A DNA stretch of 14,343 nucleotides from an uncultured Sphingomonas sp. Its GTDB lineage: Bacteria > Pseudomonadota > Alphaproteobacteria > Sphingomonadales > Sphingomonadaceae. The translations under genes and the position numbers were made by a program. Below are positions 1 to 8,099 of this stretch, piece by piece (positions within the stretch are counted from its first letter, which is position 1; every line of letters starts with the position of its first letter). Location of the stretch: contig CAKTFL010000010.1 of assembly GCA_934555855.1 (NCBI GenBank), positions 1 to 14,343 of the forward strand, given 5' to 3'. A model generated the notes under the pieces. The model made no database searches. It was given only the letters and a program-made list of their open reading frames with translations, and was not told the origin of the DNA.

Positions 1-66
1 AACCTCCACGACCTTGCGATCGCCAGCACCTGAAGCTGGTGCGTCTACCAATTCCGCCATCTGGGC
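1..66 (-). tRNA. tRNA-Leu (anticodon CAG), 3' end cut by window edge
   Basis: Read on the minus strand, the tRNA begins at 66 with acceptor strand GCCCAGA, followed by a D arm of leucine type (GCGGAATTGGTAGACGC). The anticodon arm has a perfect 5-bp stem (CCAGC at 39-35 with GCTGG at 27-23) around the 7-base loop TTCAGGT, giving anticodon CAG at 32-30, which reads CUG codons. The start of a long variable arm follows, as expected of a class II tRNA. The T arm, the 3' acceptor strand and any CCA lie left of the window, so about 66 of roughly 87 bases are present. A promoter lies just upstream on the same strand. Confidence 0.95.
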
Positions 67-82
67 ACGGGGTAGGCCGGCG

Positions 83-112
83 CCTCTAGGGGAGGCTCCG
101 CACGCTTGTCAA
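83..112 (-). promoter_or_regulatory. Promoter of tRNA-Leu
   Basis: On the minus strand a perfect -35 hexamer TTGACA (112-107) is followed after 18 bases by TAGAGG (88-83), which keeps the important TA and A of a -10 box. Initiation would fall near 76, giving a leader of about 10 bases before the tRNA 5' end at 66, as usual for a tRNA gene. The -35 box is a clear match and the -10 is imperfect. The region also forms the upstream flank of the plus-strand gene starting at 173, for which I see no convincing promoter of its own. Confidence 0.65.
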
Positions 113-172
113 CAGCGACTTTGGGGGGCAAGGGCGCTTGCAGCAAAGTTTCTCTGTCGAAGGTTGGATGCG

Positions 173-1102
173 ATGTACGAGCTGGTGACGCTGATCGGCG
201 GGGGCGGGTTCGTCGGCCGCTATGCCGCACAGGCGCTGTTGCGGGCAGGCTGGCGGGTCCGCATCGCCCAGCGCGATCCGCGCCAGGCATTCTACCTGAA
301 GCCGCTGGGTGGCCTCGGCCAGACCCAGTTCGTGGCGGCGGACGTGACCCGGCCCGACACGATCGCCCGCGCCGTGGAAGGCACCGACGCGGTGGTGAAC
401 CTGGCCGGCAGCTTCGCCGATCCGATGAGAATCCAGGCGGCCGGCGCGGAAACGGTGGCAAAGGCGGCGGCGGCGGCCGGGGTGAGGGCGATGGTCCATC
501 TGTCGGCGATCGGGGCCGCGGCAGACTCGCCGTCCACCTATGGCCGCTCCAAGGCGCTGGGCGAGGACGCCGTGCGCGCGGCCATGCCGCAGGCGACGAT
601 CCTGCGCCCCTCCGTGATCTTCGGGCGCGAGGACCAGTTCCTCAACCGCTTTGCCGAAATGATCCGGCGAACCCCCGTGGTGCCGGTCCTGCGCGGCGGG
701 ACGAAGTTCCAGCCGGTGTTCGCGGGTGATGTGGGCGATGCGGTCGCGGCGGCGCTGCGCGAGCCGGGCCGGTTCGGCGGGGGCACGTTCGAGCTGGGCG
801 GCCCGGACGTGCTCAGCATGGCCGAGCTGCTTCGCTGGATTGCGGGGGAAATCAACCGCTCGCCGCGCTTGGTCGAACTGTCGGACGGGCTGGGCGCCGC
901 CCTCGCGCGACTGCCGGGTGCGCCGATCAGCCGTGACCAGTGGCTGATGCTGCAAAGGGACAACGTCGTCGCGCCCGGTGCCACGGGGCTGGAAGCCCTG
1001 GACCTGACCGCGACACCGTTGTCGGCGGTGGCCCCGAGCTGGCTGGTCCGGTATCGCCGCATGGGACGCTTTGCGCGCCGCACGACCGAACTCGCCGCCT
1101 GA
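173..1102 (+). CDS. Complex I NDUFA9-like NAD(P)-binding SDR protein
   Basis: Encodes 309 residues of an atypical extended SDR resembling the bacterial homologues of mitochondrial complex I accessory subunit NDUFA9, a structural, nucleotide-binding protein. The N-terminal Rossmann motif is a glycine run, IGGGGFVGR (residues 8-16). A central strand VVNLAGS (74-80) leads to VHLSAIGA (108-115), and YGRSK (123-127) supplies the Tyr-Lys pair. LRPSVIFGRED (144-154) and the KFQPVF-DV segment (178-187) are typical of the family. I chose the ATG at 173 because family members begin directly at the Rossmann strand; the frame is open back to 14, but that would run across the tRNA promoter. No strong Shine-Dalgarno is visible. 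uppP follows after 22 bp and is probably cotranscribed. Family assignment is firm. Whether the protein truly joins complex I in bacteria is inference. Confidence 0.9.
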   Translation: MYELVTLIGGGGFVGRYAAQALLRAGWRVRIAQRDPRQAFYLKPLGGLGQTQFVAADVTRPDTIARAVEGTDAVVNLAGSFADPMRIQAAGAETVAKAAAAAGVRAMVHLSAIGAAADSPSTYGRSKALGEDAVRAAMPQATILRPSVIFGREDQFLNRFAEMIRRTPVVPVLRGGTKFQPVFAGDVGDAVAAALREPGRFGGGTFELGGPDVLSMAELLRWIAGEINRSPRLVELSDGLGAALARLPGAPISRDQWLMLQRDNVVAPGATGLEALDLTATPLSAVAPSWLVRYRRMGRFARRTTELAA

Positions 1103-1124
1103 TCCTCCTGACGGGAAACGCCGC

Positions 1125-1934
1125 TTGACCGACCTCCTGACCGTCATCCTCCTCGGCATCGTCGAGGGGGTCACCGAGTTTCTGCCCGTGTCGTCCACGG
1201 GGCACCTGATCCTCGCGACCCGGCTGCTGGGCTATGACGCCGAGCGTTGGGCGCTATTCAACGTGGTGATCCAGCTGGGTGCGATCCTGGCGATCACCGT
1301 CCTGTACTGGCGCACGGTGTGGACGGTACTGGCCGGACTGCTGAAGGGAGAGGCGGGGGCGATCCGCTTCGTGCGTAACGTGGCGGTGGGGTTTCTGCCC
1401 GCAGCGGTGGTGGGCCTGATCGTCCACAAGCATGTCGAGGCGCTGCTCGGCAATGCGGAGGTTGTCGCGATCGCCCTAATGGTCGGGGGCGTCGCAATTC
1501 TTGCGATCGAGCGGCTGGCGAAGCCAGGTCATGTGCGCGGCGTTGCGGACATCCCGCTGCCCACCGTTCTCGCGATCGGCTTCATCCAGTGCCTGGCCAT
1601 GGTGCCGGGCGTGAGCCGGTCGGGCGCGACCATCCTTGGTGCCTTGTCGCTGGGCGTGGAGCGGCGGACGGCGGCCGAGTTCTCCTTTTTCCTCGCCATC
1701 CCGACCATGCTGGGCGCGAGCACGCTGGAGATCTGGAAGAACCGCGCGGCGCTGGCGGGCGGGACGGGCGTCGGCCCGCTGGAAATCGCGATCGGCTTTG
1801 TTGTGTCGTTTCTGGTCGCGGTGGTGGTGGTGAAGTGGTTCATCAACCTGGTCGGACGGCATGGTTTTGGCCCGTTCGCCTGGTATCGGATCCTAGCAGG
1901 CGGGGCGGCCCTGATATGGCTCGCGAACAGGTAA
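1125..1934 (+). CDS. uppP: Undecaprenyl-diphosphatase UppP (BacA family)
   Basis: Integral membrane phosphatase that converts undecaprenyl diphosphate to the monophosphate, recycling the lipid carrier for peptidoglycan and other envelope polymers; overexpression of such proteins is known to give bacitracin resistance. With a TTG start at 1125 it has 269 residues, the usual family length. Signature 1 is EGVTEFLPVSSTGH (residues 14-27), holding the E-x3-E pair (E14, E18), the serines and H27. Signature 2 is PGVSRSG (161-167) with R165. Several hydrophobic segments fill the rest, for example 222-240. An in-frame ATG at 1071 would overlap the preceding gene by 32 bases and add 18 polar residues foreign to the family. 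The TTG is preceded by a GGGAA stretch (1113-1117) and puts the first transmembrane helix at the N-terminus, so I prefer it. Confidence 0.96.
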   Translation: MTDLLTVILLGIVEGVTEFLPVSSTGHLILATRLLGYDAERWALFNVVIQLGAILAITVLYWRTVWTVLAGLLKGEAGAIRFVRNVAVGFLPAAVVGLIVHKHVEALLGNAEVVAIALMVGGVAILAIERLAKPGHVRGVADIPLPTVLAIGFIQCLAMVPGVSRSGATILGALSLGVERRTAAEFSFFLAIPTMLGASTLEIWKNRAALAGGTGVGPLEIAIGFVVSFLVAVVVVKWFINLVGRHGFGPFAWYRILAGGAALIWLANR

Positions 1935-1964
1935 GACCGAACCGGACCCTTAATCCGAGATGAT

Positions 1965-1994
1965 TTGCCCATGTTTTCGGGATGTCGCTAAAAA
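1965..1994 (+). promoter_or_regulatory. Possible promoter for gltD-gltB
   Basis: The 152-bp gap before gltD contains a locally AT-rich stretch. TTGCCC (1965-1970) followed after 18 bases by TAAAAA (1989-1994) matches four of six positions at each box. A second candidate, TTGATG (2023-2028) with 17-base spacing to TAGGTG (2046-2051), is weaker. I see no sigma-54 (GG-N10-GC) promoter, which one might expect for a nitrogen-regulated operon, and no terminator for uppP beyond a 4-bp stem at 1943-1957. The choice of box is tentative. Confidence 0.3.
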
Positions 1995-2086
1995 CAGTCT
2001 GAGATAAGACAGCTTACCTGACTTGATGCGGGACGACTTGGTGAATAGGTGGCGTTCAGCGTACCTGCGCGGGAGGGTGTCTGGCC

Positions 2087-3529
2087 GTGGCCGAAAATCT
2101 GATGCTGAAGTTTGTCGATCGCCAGCAGGCGTATCCGGCCAAGCGCGACGCGGAACTGCGTGCGGACGATTTCCGTGAAATCGCCGAACGCTATGCCGTG
2201 CCCACCGCCGAAGCGCAGGCGGGACGCTGCTCGCAATGCGGCGTGCCCTATTGCTCCGTCCATTGTCCGCTGCACAACCATATCCCCGACTGGCTGCGCC
2301 TGACCGCCGAGGGCCGGCTGCGCGACGCGTACGAGCTGTCCAATGCGACCTCCACCATGCCGGAGATCTGCGGGCGCATCTGTCCCCAGGACCGCCTGTG
2401 CGAAGGCAATTGCGTGATCGAATTCTCCGGCCATGGCGCGGTGACGATCGGCTCGGTCGAGAAGTTCATCACCGACAAGGCGTGGGAAGAGGGCTGGGTG
2501 GAGCCGCTCCGCCCCGGTCCTTCGCGCGGCCAGTCGGTCGGCGTGATCGGGGCGGGGCCTGCCGGGCTGACGGCGGCGGAATATCTGCGCGGTCATGGCT
2601 ATGAGGTCCATGTCTATGACCGGCATGACCGGGCCGGCGGGCTGCTGACCTATGGCATTCCCGGCTTCAAGCTGGAAAAGCCGGTGGTGATGCGCCGCGT
2701 CGACCGGCTGAAGGCGGGCGGCATCGTCTTCCATGAAGGGTTCGAGGTCGGGCGCGAGGCGACGCTGGACGAGCTGCGCCGGCGGCACGATGCGATCGTG
2801 ATCGCCACCGGCGTCTACAAGGCGCGCGCGATCGAGGCACCGGGGGTCGGGGCCGAGGGTGTGGTCGAGGCGCTCGATTATCTCACCGCCTCCAACCGCA
2901 AGGGTTTTGGCGATGCGGTGCCCGCCTATGACGAGGGCGCGCTGAACGCCGAGGGCAAGAACGTCGTCGTGATCGGCGGCGGCGACACGGCAATGGACTG
3001 CGTGCGTACCGCCATCCGTCAGGGCGCGGCATCGGTGAAGTGCCTGTATCGCCGCGACCGGCAGAACATGCCCGGCTCCCAGCGCGAGGTCGCCAATGCC
3101 GAGGAGGAGGGCGCCGAGTTCGTCTGGCTCGCCGCGCCGCAGGGATTCGAGGGTGAGGGCCGCGTGTCGGGTGTCGCGGTCCGCCGGATGCGCCTTGGCG
3201 CGCCGGACGCCAGCGGCCGGCGGATGCCCGAGCATGATCCGGGCGGCGACACGCGCATCGACGCGGACCTGGTGATCAAGGCGCTCGGCTTCGATGCGGA
3301 GGAACTGCCGAAACTGTGGGGCGCGCCCGAGCTGGGCGTCAGTCGCTGGGGCACGGTGCTGGTCGATGGCCGGACGCTGATGACCAGCCTGGACGGCGTG
3401 TTCGCGGCCGGCGACATCGTGCGCGGCGCGAGCCTGGTGGTGTGGGCGATCCGTGACGGCCGCGACGTGGCGGCGGCAATGCACAACTGGCTGAAGAGCA
3501 AGGCCCGGGCTGAAAGGGTGGCGGCGTGA
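2087..3529 (+). CDS. gltD: Glutamate synthase (NADPH) small subunit
   Basis: The beta subunit of NADPH-dependent glutamate synthase takes electrons from NADPH through FAD and passes them to the large subunit. It has 480 residues, close to the family norm. The N-terminal adrenodoxin-reductase-like region carries two cysteine clusters for 4Fe-4S centres: C48, C51, C56, C60 and C95, C99, C105, C109. An FAD-binding GAGPAG lies at 155-160, followed by GGLLTYGIPGFKL (184-196). The NADPH-site motif is IGGGDTAMD (296-304), and a C-terminal FAD contact is AAGDIVRG (440-447). The start is GTG at 2087, with a GGGAGG Shine-Dalgarno at 2071-2076. The stop codon overlaps the gltB start region. The order gltD then gltB is the reverse of the enterobacterial operon. 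Confidence 0.97.
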   Translation: MAENLMLKFVDRQQAYPAKRDAELRADDFREIAERYAVPTAEAQAGRCSQCGVPYCSVHCPLHNHIPDWLRLTAEGRLRDAYELSNATSTMPEICGRICPQDRLCEGNCVIEFSGHGAVTIGSVEKFITDKAWEEGWVEPLRPGPSRGQSVGVIGAGPAGLTAAEYLRGHGYEVHVYDRHDRAGGLLTYGIPGFKLEKPVVMRRVDRLKAGGIVFHEGFEVGREATLDELRRRHDAIVIATGVYKARAIEAPGVGAEGVVEALDYLTASNRKGFGDAVPAYDEGALNAEGKNVVVIGGGDTAMDCVRTAIRQGAASVKCLYRRDRQNMPGSQREVANAEEEGAEFVWLAAPQGFEGEGRVSGVAVRRMRLGAPDASGRRMPEHDPGGDTRIDADLVIKALGFDAEELPKLWGAPELGVSRWGTVLVDGRTLMTSLDGVFAAGDIVRGASLVVWAIRDGRDVAAAMHNWLKSKARAERVAA

Positions 3530-6500
3530 TGACTTCGATGATCGATCAGCGCGAGCGTCTCGCCCGCGATGGCATGTACCGCCCGGATTTCGAGGGTGAC
3601 GCGTGCGGCGTCGGCCTGGTCGCCGCGACCGACGGCAAGGCGTCGCGGCGTGTCGTCCAGTCGGCGATTGATGCGCTGAAGGCGGTGTGGCACCGCGGCG
3701 CGGTCGATGCGGACGGCAAGACGGGCGACGGCGCAGGGCTGCATGTCGACCTGCCGGTGCGCTTCTTCGACGACGCGGTGGCGGCGTCGGGCCATCGGGT
3801 GCTGCCGAACCGGCTGGCGGTGGGCATGATCTTCCTGCCGCGTACCGACCTCGGCGCGCAGGAGAATTGCCGCACGATCGTGGAAAGCGCGATCATCGAG
3901 GCGGGCTACACCATCTATGGCTGGCGGCAGGTGCCGGTGGACGTGTCGGTGATCGGCCTGAAGGCGCAGGCGACGCGCCCCGAGATCGAGCAGATCATGA
4001 TCGCCGGCCCGATGCCGGACGAGATGTCGATCGAGGAGTTCGAGAAGAACCTTTACCTCGTCCGGAGGCGGATCGAGAAGCGGGTGATCGCGGCGCAGAT
4101 CCAGGGCTTCTACGTCTGCTCGCTGTCGTGCCGCTCGATCGTCTACAAGGGGCTGTTCCTGGCGGAAAGCCTGTCGGTCTTCTTCCCCGACCTGACCGAC
4201 CAGCGCTTCGAGAGCCGGGTGGCGATCTTCCACCAGCGTTACTCCACCAACACCTTTCCGCAATGGTGGCTGGCCCAGCCGTTCCGGTGCCTGGCGCACA
4301 ATGGCGAGGTCAACACGATCCGCGGCAACAAGAACTGGATGCTCAGCCACGAGATCCGCATGGCGAGCATCGCGTTCGGCGAACATTCGGAGGACATCAA
4401 GCCGGTGATCCCGGCCGGCGCGTCCGACACCGCCGCGCTGGATGCCGTGTTCGAGGCGATCTGCCGCTCCGGTCGCGATGCACCCACCGCCAAGCTGATG
4501 CTGGTGCCGGAAGCGGCGCGCGACGACATGCCTGGCTCGCACGCGTCGATGTACGACTACCTCGCCTCCGTGATGGAGCCGTGGGACGGGCCGGCGGCGC
4601 TCGCCATGACCGATGGCCGCTGGGCGGTGGCCGGCATGGACCGCAACGCGCTGCGGCCGCTCCGCTACACCCGCACCTCCGACGGCCTGCTGATCGTCGG
4701 GTCGGAAAGCGGCATGGTGCCTGTCCCCGAATCGACCGTGATCGCCAAGGGGCGGTTAGGGCCGGGCCAGATGATCGCGGTGGACCTGGCCGAAGGCGTC
4801 GTGCTGGAGGACCAGGCGGTCAAGGACCGCATCGCGGGCGAGCAGGATTATCCGGCGATGATCGGCGAGTTCCACACGCTCGCCGACCTGCCGCAGGTGG
4901 AGGATGCCATCGTCCGTTACGACCGGGCGGAGCTCGCGCGGCGGCAGGTCGCGGCCGGGCAGACGCTGGAAGACCTGGAGCTGATCCTCGCGCCGATGGT
5001 CGAATCGGGCAAGGAAGCGATCGGCTCGATGGGCGATGACACGCCGCTGGCGGTCATCTCCGACAAGCCGCGACTGATCAGCCAGTTCTTTCGCCAGAAC
5101 TTCAGCCAGGTGACTAACCCGCCGATAGACTCCCTGCGCGAACGGCACGTCATGTCGCTCAAGACGCGGTTCGGGAACCTGGCCAACATCCTCGACGTCC
5201 GCGATCAGCGCGAGCGGGTGCTGGTGCTCGATTCGCCGGTGCTGACTGGCGCGCATTGGGCGCGGCTGAAGGCGCATTTCGGTTCAAGCGCGGCGGAGAT
5301 CGACTGCACCTTCGACATTGTCGGCGGGCCTGAAAAGCTGCGCGATGCCATTCAGCGCATTCGGCAGGAGGCTGAGCAGGCGGTCCGCATGGGTCGGTCG
5401 GAGCTGTTCCTGACGGACGAGCATGTTTCGGGAAGCCGGGTCGCGATCGCGGGCGTGCTGGCGGCTGCGGCGGTGCACACGCACCTCGTCCGGCGGGGGC
5501 TGAGGTCCTATGCCTCGATCAACGTGCGCTCGGCCGAGTGCCTGGACACGCATTATTATGCGGTGCTGATCGGCGTCGGCGCGACTACGGTGAATGCCTA
5601 TCTTGCCGAGGCGGCGATCGTCGATCGCCAGGCGCGCGGCCTGTTCGGCGACATCAGCCTGGACGAGTGCCTGAAGCGGCACCGCGTCGCGATCGAGGAG
5701 GGATTGCTCAAGATCATCTCCAAGATGGGGATCGCGGTGATCTCCTCCTATCGCGGCGGCTATAATTTCGAGGCGGTTGGGCTCAGCCGCAGCCTGGTCA
5801 ACGACCTGTTCCCGGGGATGCCGGCCAAGATCTCCGGCGAGGGCTATGCCTCGCTGCACCTGTCGGCGAGGATTCGGCACGAGGCGGCGTTCGACAGCGC
5901 GGTCGCGACGCTGCCGGTCGGAGGTTTCTACCGCCAGCGGCATACCGGCGAGACGCACGCCTATTCGGCGCAGCTGATGCATCTGCTCCAGACGGCGGTG
6001 TCGACCGACAGCTATACCAGCTATCTGCAGTTCAGCCGTGGCGTCGCCGACCTGCCGCCGGTGTATCTGCGCGACCTGCTGCAGTTCAACTTTCCGGCCG
6101 ATGGCCTGCCCGTCGATCAGGTCGAGGCGATCACCGAAATCCGCAAGCGGTTCGTGACGCCGGGCATGTCGCTGGGCGCGCTCAGCCCGGAAGCGCATGA
6201 AACGCTCGCCATCGCGATGAACCGGATCGGCGCCAAGGCCGTGTCGGGCGAGGGTGGCGAGGACAAGGTGCGCTACCAGCCCTATGAGAATGGCGACAAC
6301 GCCAACTCCACGATCAAGCAGATCGCGTCGGGCCGGTTCGGCGTGACGGCCGAATATCTCAACGCCTGCGAGGAGATCGAGATCAAGGTCGCGCAGGGCG
6401 CCAAGCCCGGCGAGGGCGGGCAGCTGCCGGGATTCAAGGTGACGGAGTTCATCGCCAAGCTGCGCCACGCGACGCCCGGCGTGACGCTGATCAGCCCGCC

Positions 6501-8040
6501 GCCACATCACGACATCTATTCGATCGAGGATCTGGCGCAGCTCATCTACGACTGCAAGCAGATCAACCCGCGCGCGCGTGTCTGCGTCAAGCTGGTGTCC
6601 TCGGCCGGCATCGGCACCGTCGCGGCCGGCGTCGCGAAGGCCCATGCGGATGTGATCCTGGTCTCCGGCCATGTCGGCGGCACCGGCGCGAGCCCGCAGA
6701 CCAGCATCAAATATGCCGGGACGCCGTGGGAAATGGGCCTAAGCGAGGTCAACCAGACGCTGACCCTCAACGGCCTGCGCGGGCGTATCCGGCTGCGCGC
6801 GGACGGGGGCCTGAAGACCGGGCGCGACATTGTCATCGCCGCGATCCTGGGCGCGGAGGAGTTCGGCATCGGCACGCTCAGCCTGGTCGCGATGGGCTGC
6901 ATCATGGTGCGCCAGTGCCATAGCAACACCTGCCCGGTCGGCGTCTGCACCCAGGACCCGCGGATGCGTGACAAGTTCGTCGGTACGCCCGAAAAGGTGA
7001 TCAACCTGATGACCTTCATCGCCGAGGAGGTGCGCGATATCCTGGCGCGACTGGGCGTCCGGTCGCTGGACGAGGTTATCGGCCGGACCGAGCTGCTGCG
7101 CCAGGTCAGCCGTGGCGCCGAGCATCTCGACGACCTCGACCTCAACCCGATCCTCGCCAAGGTCGATGCCGACGAAAGCCAGCGCCGTTTCAGCCTCGGC
7201 ACGTTCCGCAACGAGGTGCCCGACAGCCTCGACGCGCAGATGATCAAGGACGCGGCGCACGTCTTCACCCGCGGCGAGAAGATGCAGCTCACCTATTCGG
7301 TCCGCAACACGCACCGCGCGGTCGGCACCCGCCTGTCGAGCGAGATCACGCGCAAATACGGCATGAACAGGCTGGCCGACGGGCACGTCACCATCCGCCT
7401 GCGCGGGTCGGCGGGCCAGTCGCTGGGCGCGTTCCTGTGCAAGGGCATCACGCTGGAGGTGTTCGGCGACGCCAACGACTATGTCGGCAAGGGTCTGTCC
7501 GGGGGCACGATCGTCGTGCGCCCGGCGGTCAGCTCGCCGCTTCGCAGCGAGGAGAACACCATCATCGGCAACACCGTGCTCTATGGCGCCACCAGCGGCC
7601 GGCTGTTGGCGGCGGGGCAGGCGGGGGAGCGGTTCGCGGTCCGCAACTCCGGCGCTTCCGTGGTGGTCGAGGGCTGCGGCGCCAATGGCTGCGAGTATAT
7701 GACCGGCGGCACCGCCGTGGTGCTGGGACCGGTCGGCCAGAACTTCGGCGCGGGCATGACCGGCGGTATGGCGTTCGTCTATGATCCCGACGGCAGCTTC
7801 GACCGGCGGGCGAACGGCGACAGCATCGTCTGGCAGCGGCTCGCCTCGCGTCATTGGGAGGGCGTGCTCCACCAGCTCGTCAGCGACCATGCCAGGGCGA
7901 CCGACAGCAGGTGGTCGCGTGGCCTGATCGAGGATTGGGACAGGGTCGTCGGCCAGTTCTGGCAGGTCGTGCCCAAGGAGATGCTGACCCGGCTCGCTCA
8001 TCCGCTCGACGACACGCCGGAGGTAATCGCGGCGGAATAG
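3529..8040 (+). CDS. gltB: Glutamate synthase (NADPH) large subunit
   Basis: The alpha subunit hydrolyses glutamine, channels the ammonia, and reductively aminates 2-oxoglutarate, yielding two glutamates per cycle with GltD. It has 1503 residues, normal for the family. A class II glutamine amidotransferase domain begins at C26 (ACGVG), which becomes the N-terminal nucleophile after removal of a short propeptide; HRGA and KTGDGAG follow, and NGEVNTIRGN starts at 258. The FMN-binding synthase barrel starts near 875 and holds GGTGASP (1050-1056). The 3Fe-4S cysteines are C1124, C1130 and C1135 (C-x5-C-x4-C). The C-terminal GXGXG beta-helix domain spans roughly 1230-1430. The ATG at 3529 shares one base with the gltD stop, suggesting translational coupling. 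A GTG at 3526 and an ATG at 3538 are in frame, and all three leave the catalytic cysteine intact. Confidence 0.97.
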   Translation: MTSMIDQRERLARDGMYRPDFEGDACGVGLVAATDGKASRRVVQSAIDALKAVWHRGAVDADGKTGDGAGLHVDLPVRFFDDAVAASGHRVLPNRLAVGMIFLPRTDLGAQENCRTIVESAIIEAGYTIYGWRQVPVDVSVIGLKAQATRPEIEQIMIAGPMPDEMSIEEFEKNLYLVRRRIEKRVIAAQIQGFYVCSLSCRSIVYKGLFLAESLSVFFPDLTDQRFESRVAIFHQRYSTNTFPQWWLAQPFRCLAHNGEVNTIRGNKNWMLSHEIRMASIAFGEHSEDIKPVIPAGASDTAALDAVFEAICRSGRDAPTAKLMLVPEAARDDMPGSHASMYDYLASVMEPWDGPAALAMTDGRWAVAGMDRNALRPLRYTRTSDGLLIVGSESGMVPVPESTVIAKGRLGPGQMIAVDLAEGVVLEDQAVKDRIAGEQDYPAMIGEFHTLADLPQVEDAIVRYDRAELARRQVAAGQTLEDLELILAPMVESGKEAIGSMGDDTPLAVISDKPRLISQFFRQNFSQVTNPPIDSLRERHVMSLKTRFGNLANILDVRDQRERVLVLDSPVLTGAHWARLKAHFGSSAAEIDCTFDIVGGPEKLRDAIQRIRQEAEQAVRMGRSELFLTDEHVSGSRVAIAGVLAAAAVHTHLVRRGLRSYASINVRSAECLDTHYYAVLIGVGATTVNAYLAEAAIVDRQARGLFGDISLDECLKRHRVAIEEGLLKIISKMGIAVISSYRGGYNFEAVGLSRSLVNDLFPGMPAKISGEGYASLHLSARIRHEAAFDSAVATLPVGGFYRQRHTGETHAYSAQLMHLLQTAVSTDSYTSYLQFSRGVADLPPVYLRDLLQFNFPADGLPVDQVEAITEIRKRFVTPGMSLGALSPEAHETLAIAMNRIGAKAVSGEGGEDKVRYQPYENGDNANSTIKQIASGRFGVTAEYLNACEEIEIKVAQGAKPGEGGQLPGFKVTEFIAKLRHATPGVTLISPPPHHDIYSIEDLAQLIYDCKQINPRARVCVKLVSSAGIGTVAAGVAKAHADVILVSGHVGGTGASPQTSIKYAGTPWEMGLSEVNQTLTLNGLRGRIRLRADGGLKTGRDIVIAAILGAEEFGIGTLSLVAMGCIMVRQCHSNTCPVGVCTQDPRMRDKFVGTPEKVINLMTFIAEEVRDILARLGVRSLDEVIGRTELLRQVSRGAEHLDDLDLNPILAKVDADESQRRFSLGTFRNEVPDSLDAQMIKDAAHVFTRGEKMQLTYSVRNTHRAVGTRLSSEITRKYGMNRLADGHVTIRLRGSAGQSLGAFLCKGITLEVFGDANDYVGKGLSGGTIVVRPAVSSPLRSEENTIIGNTVLYGATSGRLLAAGQAGERFAVRNSGASVVVEGCGANGCEYMTGGTAVVLGPVGQNFGAGMTGGMAFVYDPDGSFDRRANGDSIVWQRLASRHWEGVLHQLVSDHARATDSRWSRGLIEDWDRVVGQFWQVVPKEMLTRLAHPLDDTPEVIAAE

Positions 8041-8049
8041 GGCGAAAAT

Positions 8050-8082
8050 CGCGACGGTTCGGCTTTGCGCCGGGCCGTCGCG
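8050..8082. terminator. Strong hairpin between gltB and fzlA
   Basis: CGCGACGG (8050-8057) pairs perfectly with CCGTCGCG (8075-8082). Inside it two bases can form U-G wobbles on the plus strand, and CGGC (8060-8063) pairs with GCCG (8069-8072) around the loop TTTGC. The total is a 14-bp stem with a 5-base loop, 9 bases after the gltB stop and 18 before the fzlA start. No T-run follows, so classical Rho-independent termination is doubtful. It may instead attenuate read-through or protect the 3' end of the gltBD message. Confidence 0.5.
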
Positions 8083-8099
8083 CGGCCTAACAGGGCAGT

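Noticed and set aside
86..1198. 370-codon minus-strand frame across the NDUFA9-like gene
   Set aside because: Shadow of the real plus-strand gene; low-complexity Arg/His composition, and it crosses the tRNA promoter region.
1943..1957. Small inverted repeat CGGA/TCCG after uppP as a terminator
   Set aside because: Only a 4-bp stem with no T-run; indistinguishable from chance.
1988..3484. 498-codon open frame antisense to gltD
   Set aside because: It is rich in His, Arg, Ala and Asp with no recognisable motif, and lies opposite a clear gltD; long antisense frames are common in high-GC codon-biased DNA.
3019..8001. Several 400-500-codon frames antisense to gltB (for example 3019-4542, 5284-6672, 6739-8001)
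   Set aside because: Same His/Arg-rich shadow composition opposite a continuous GltB with all its domains; no start-site signals or family motifs.
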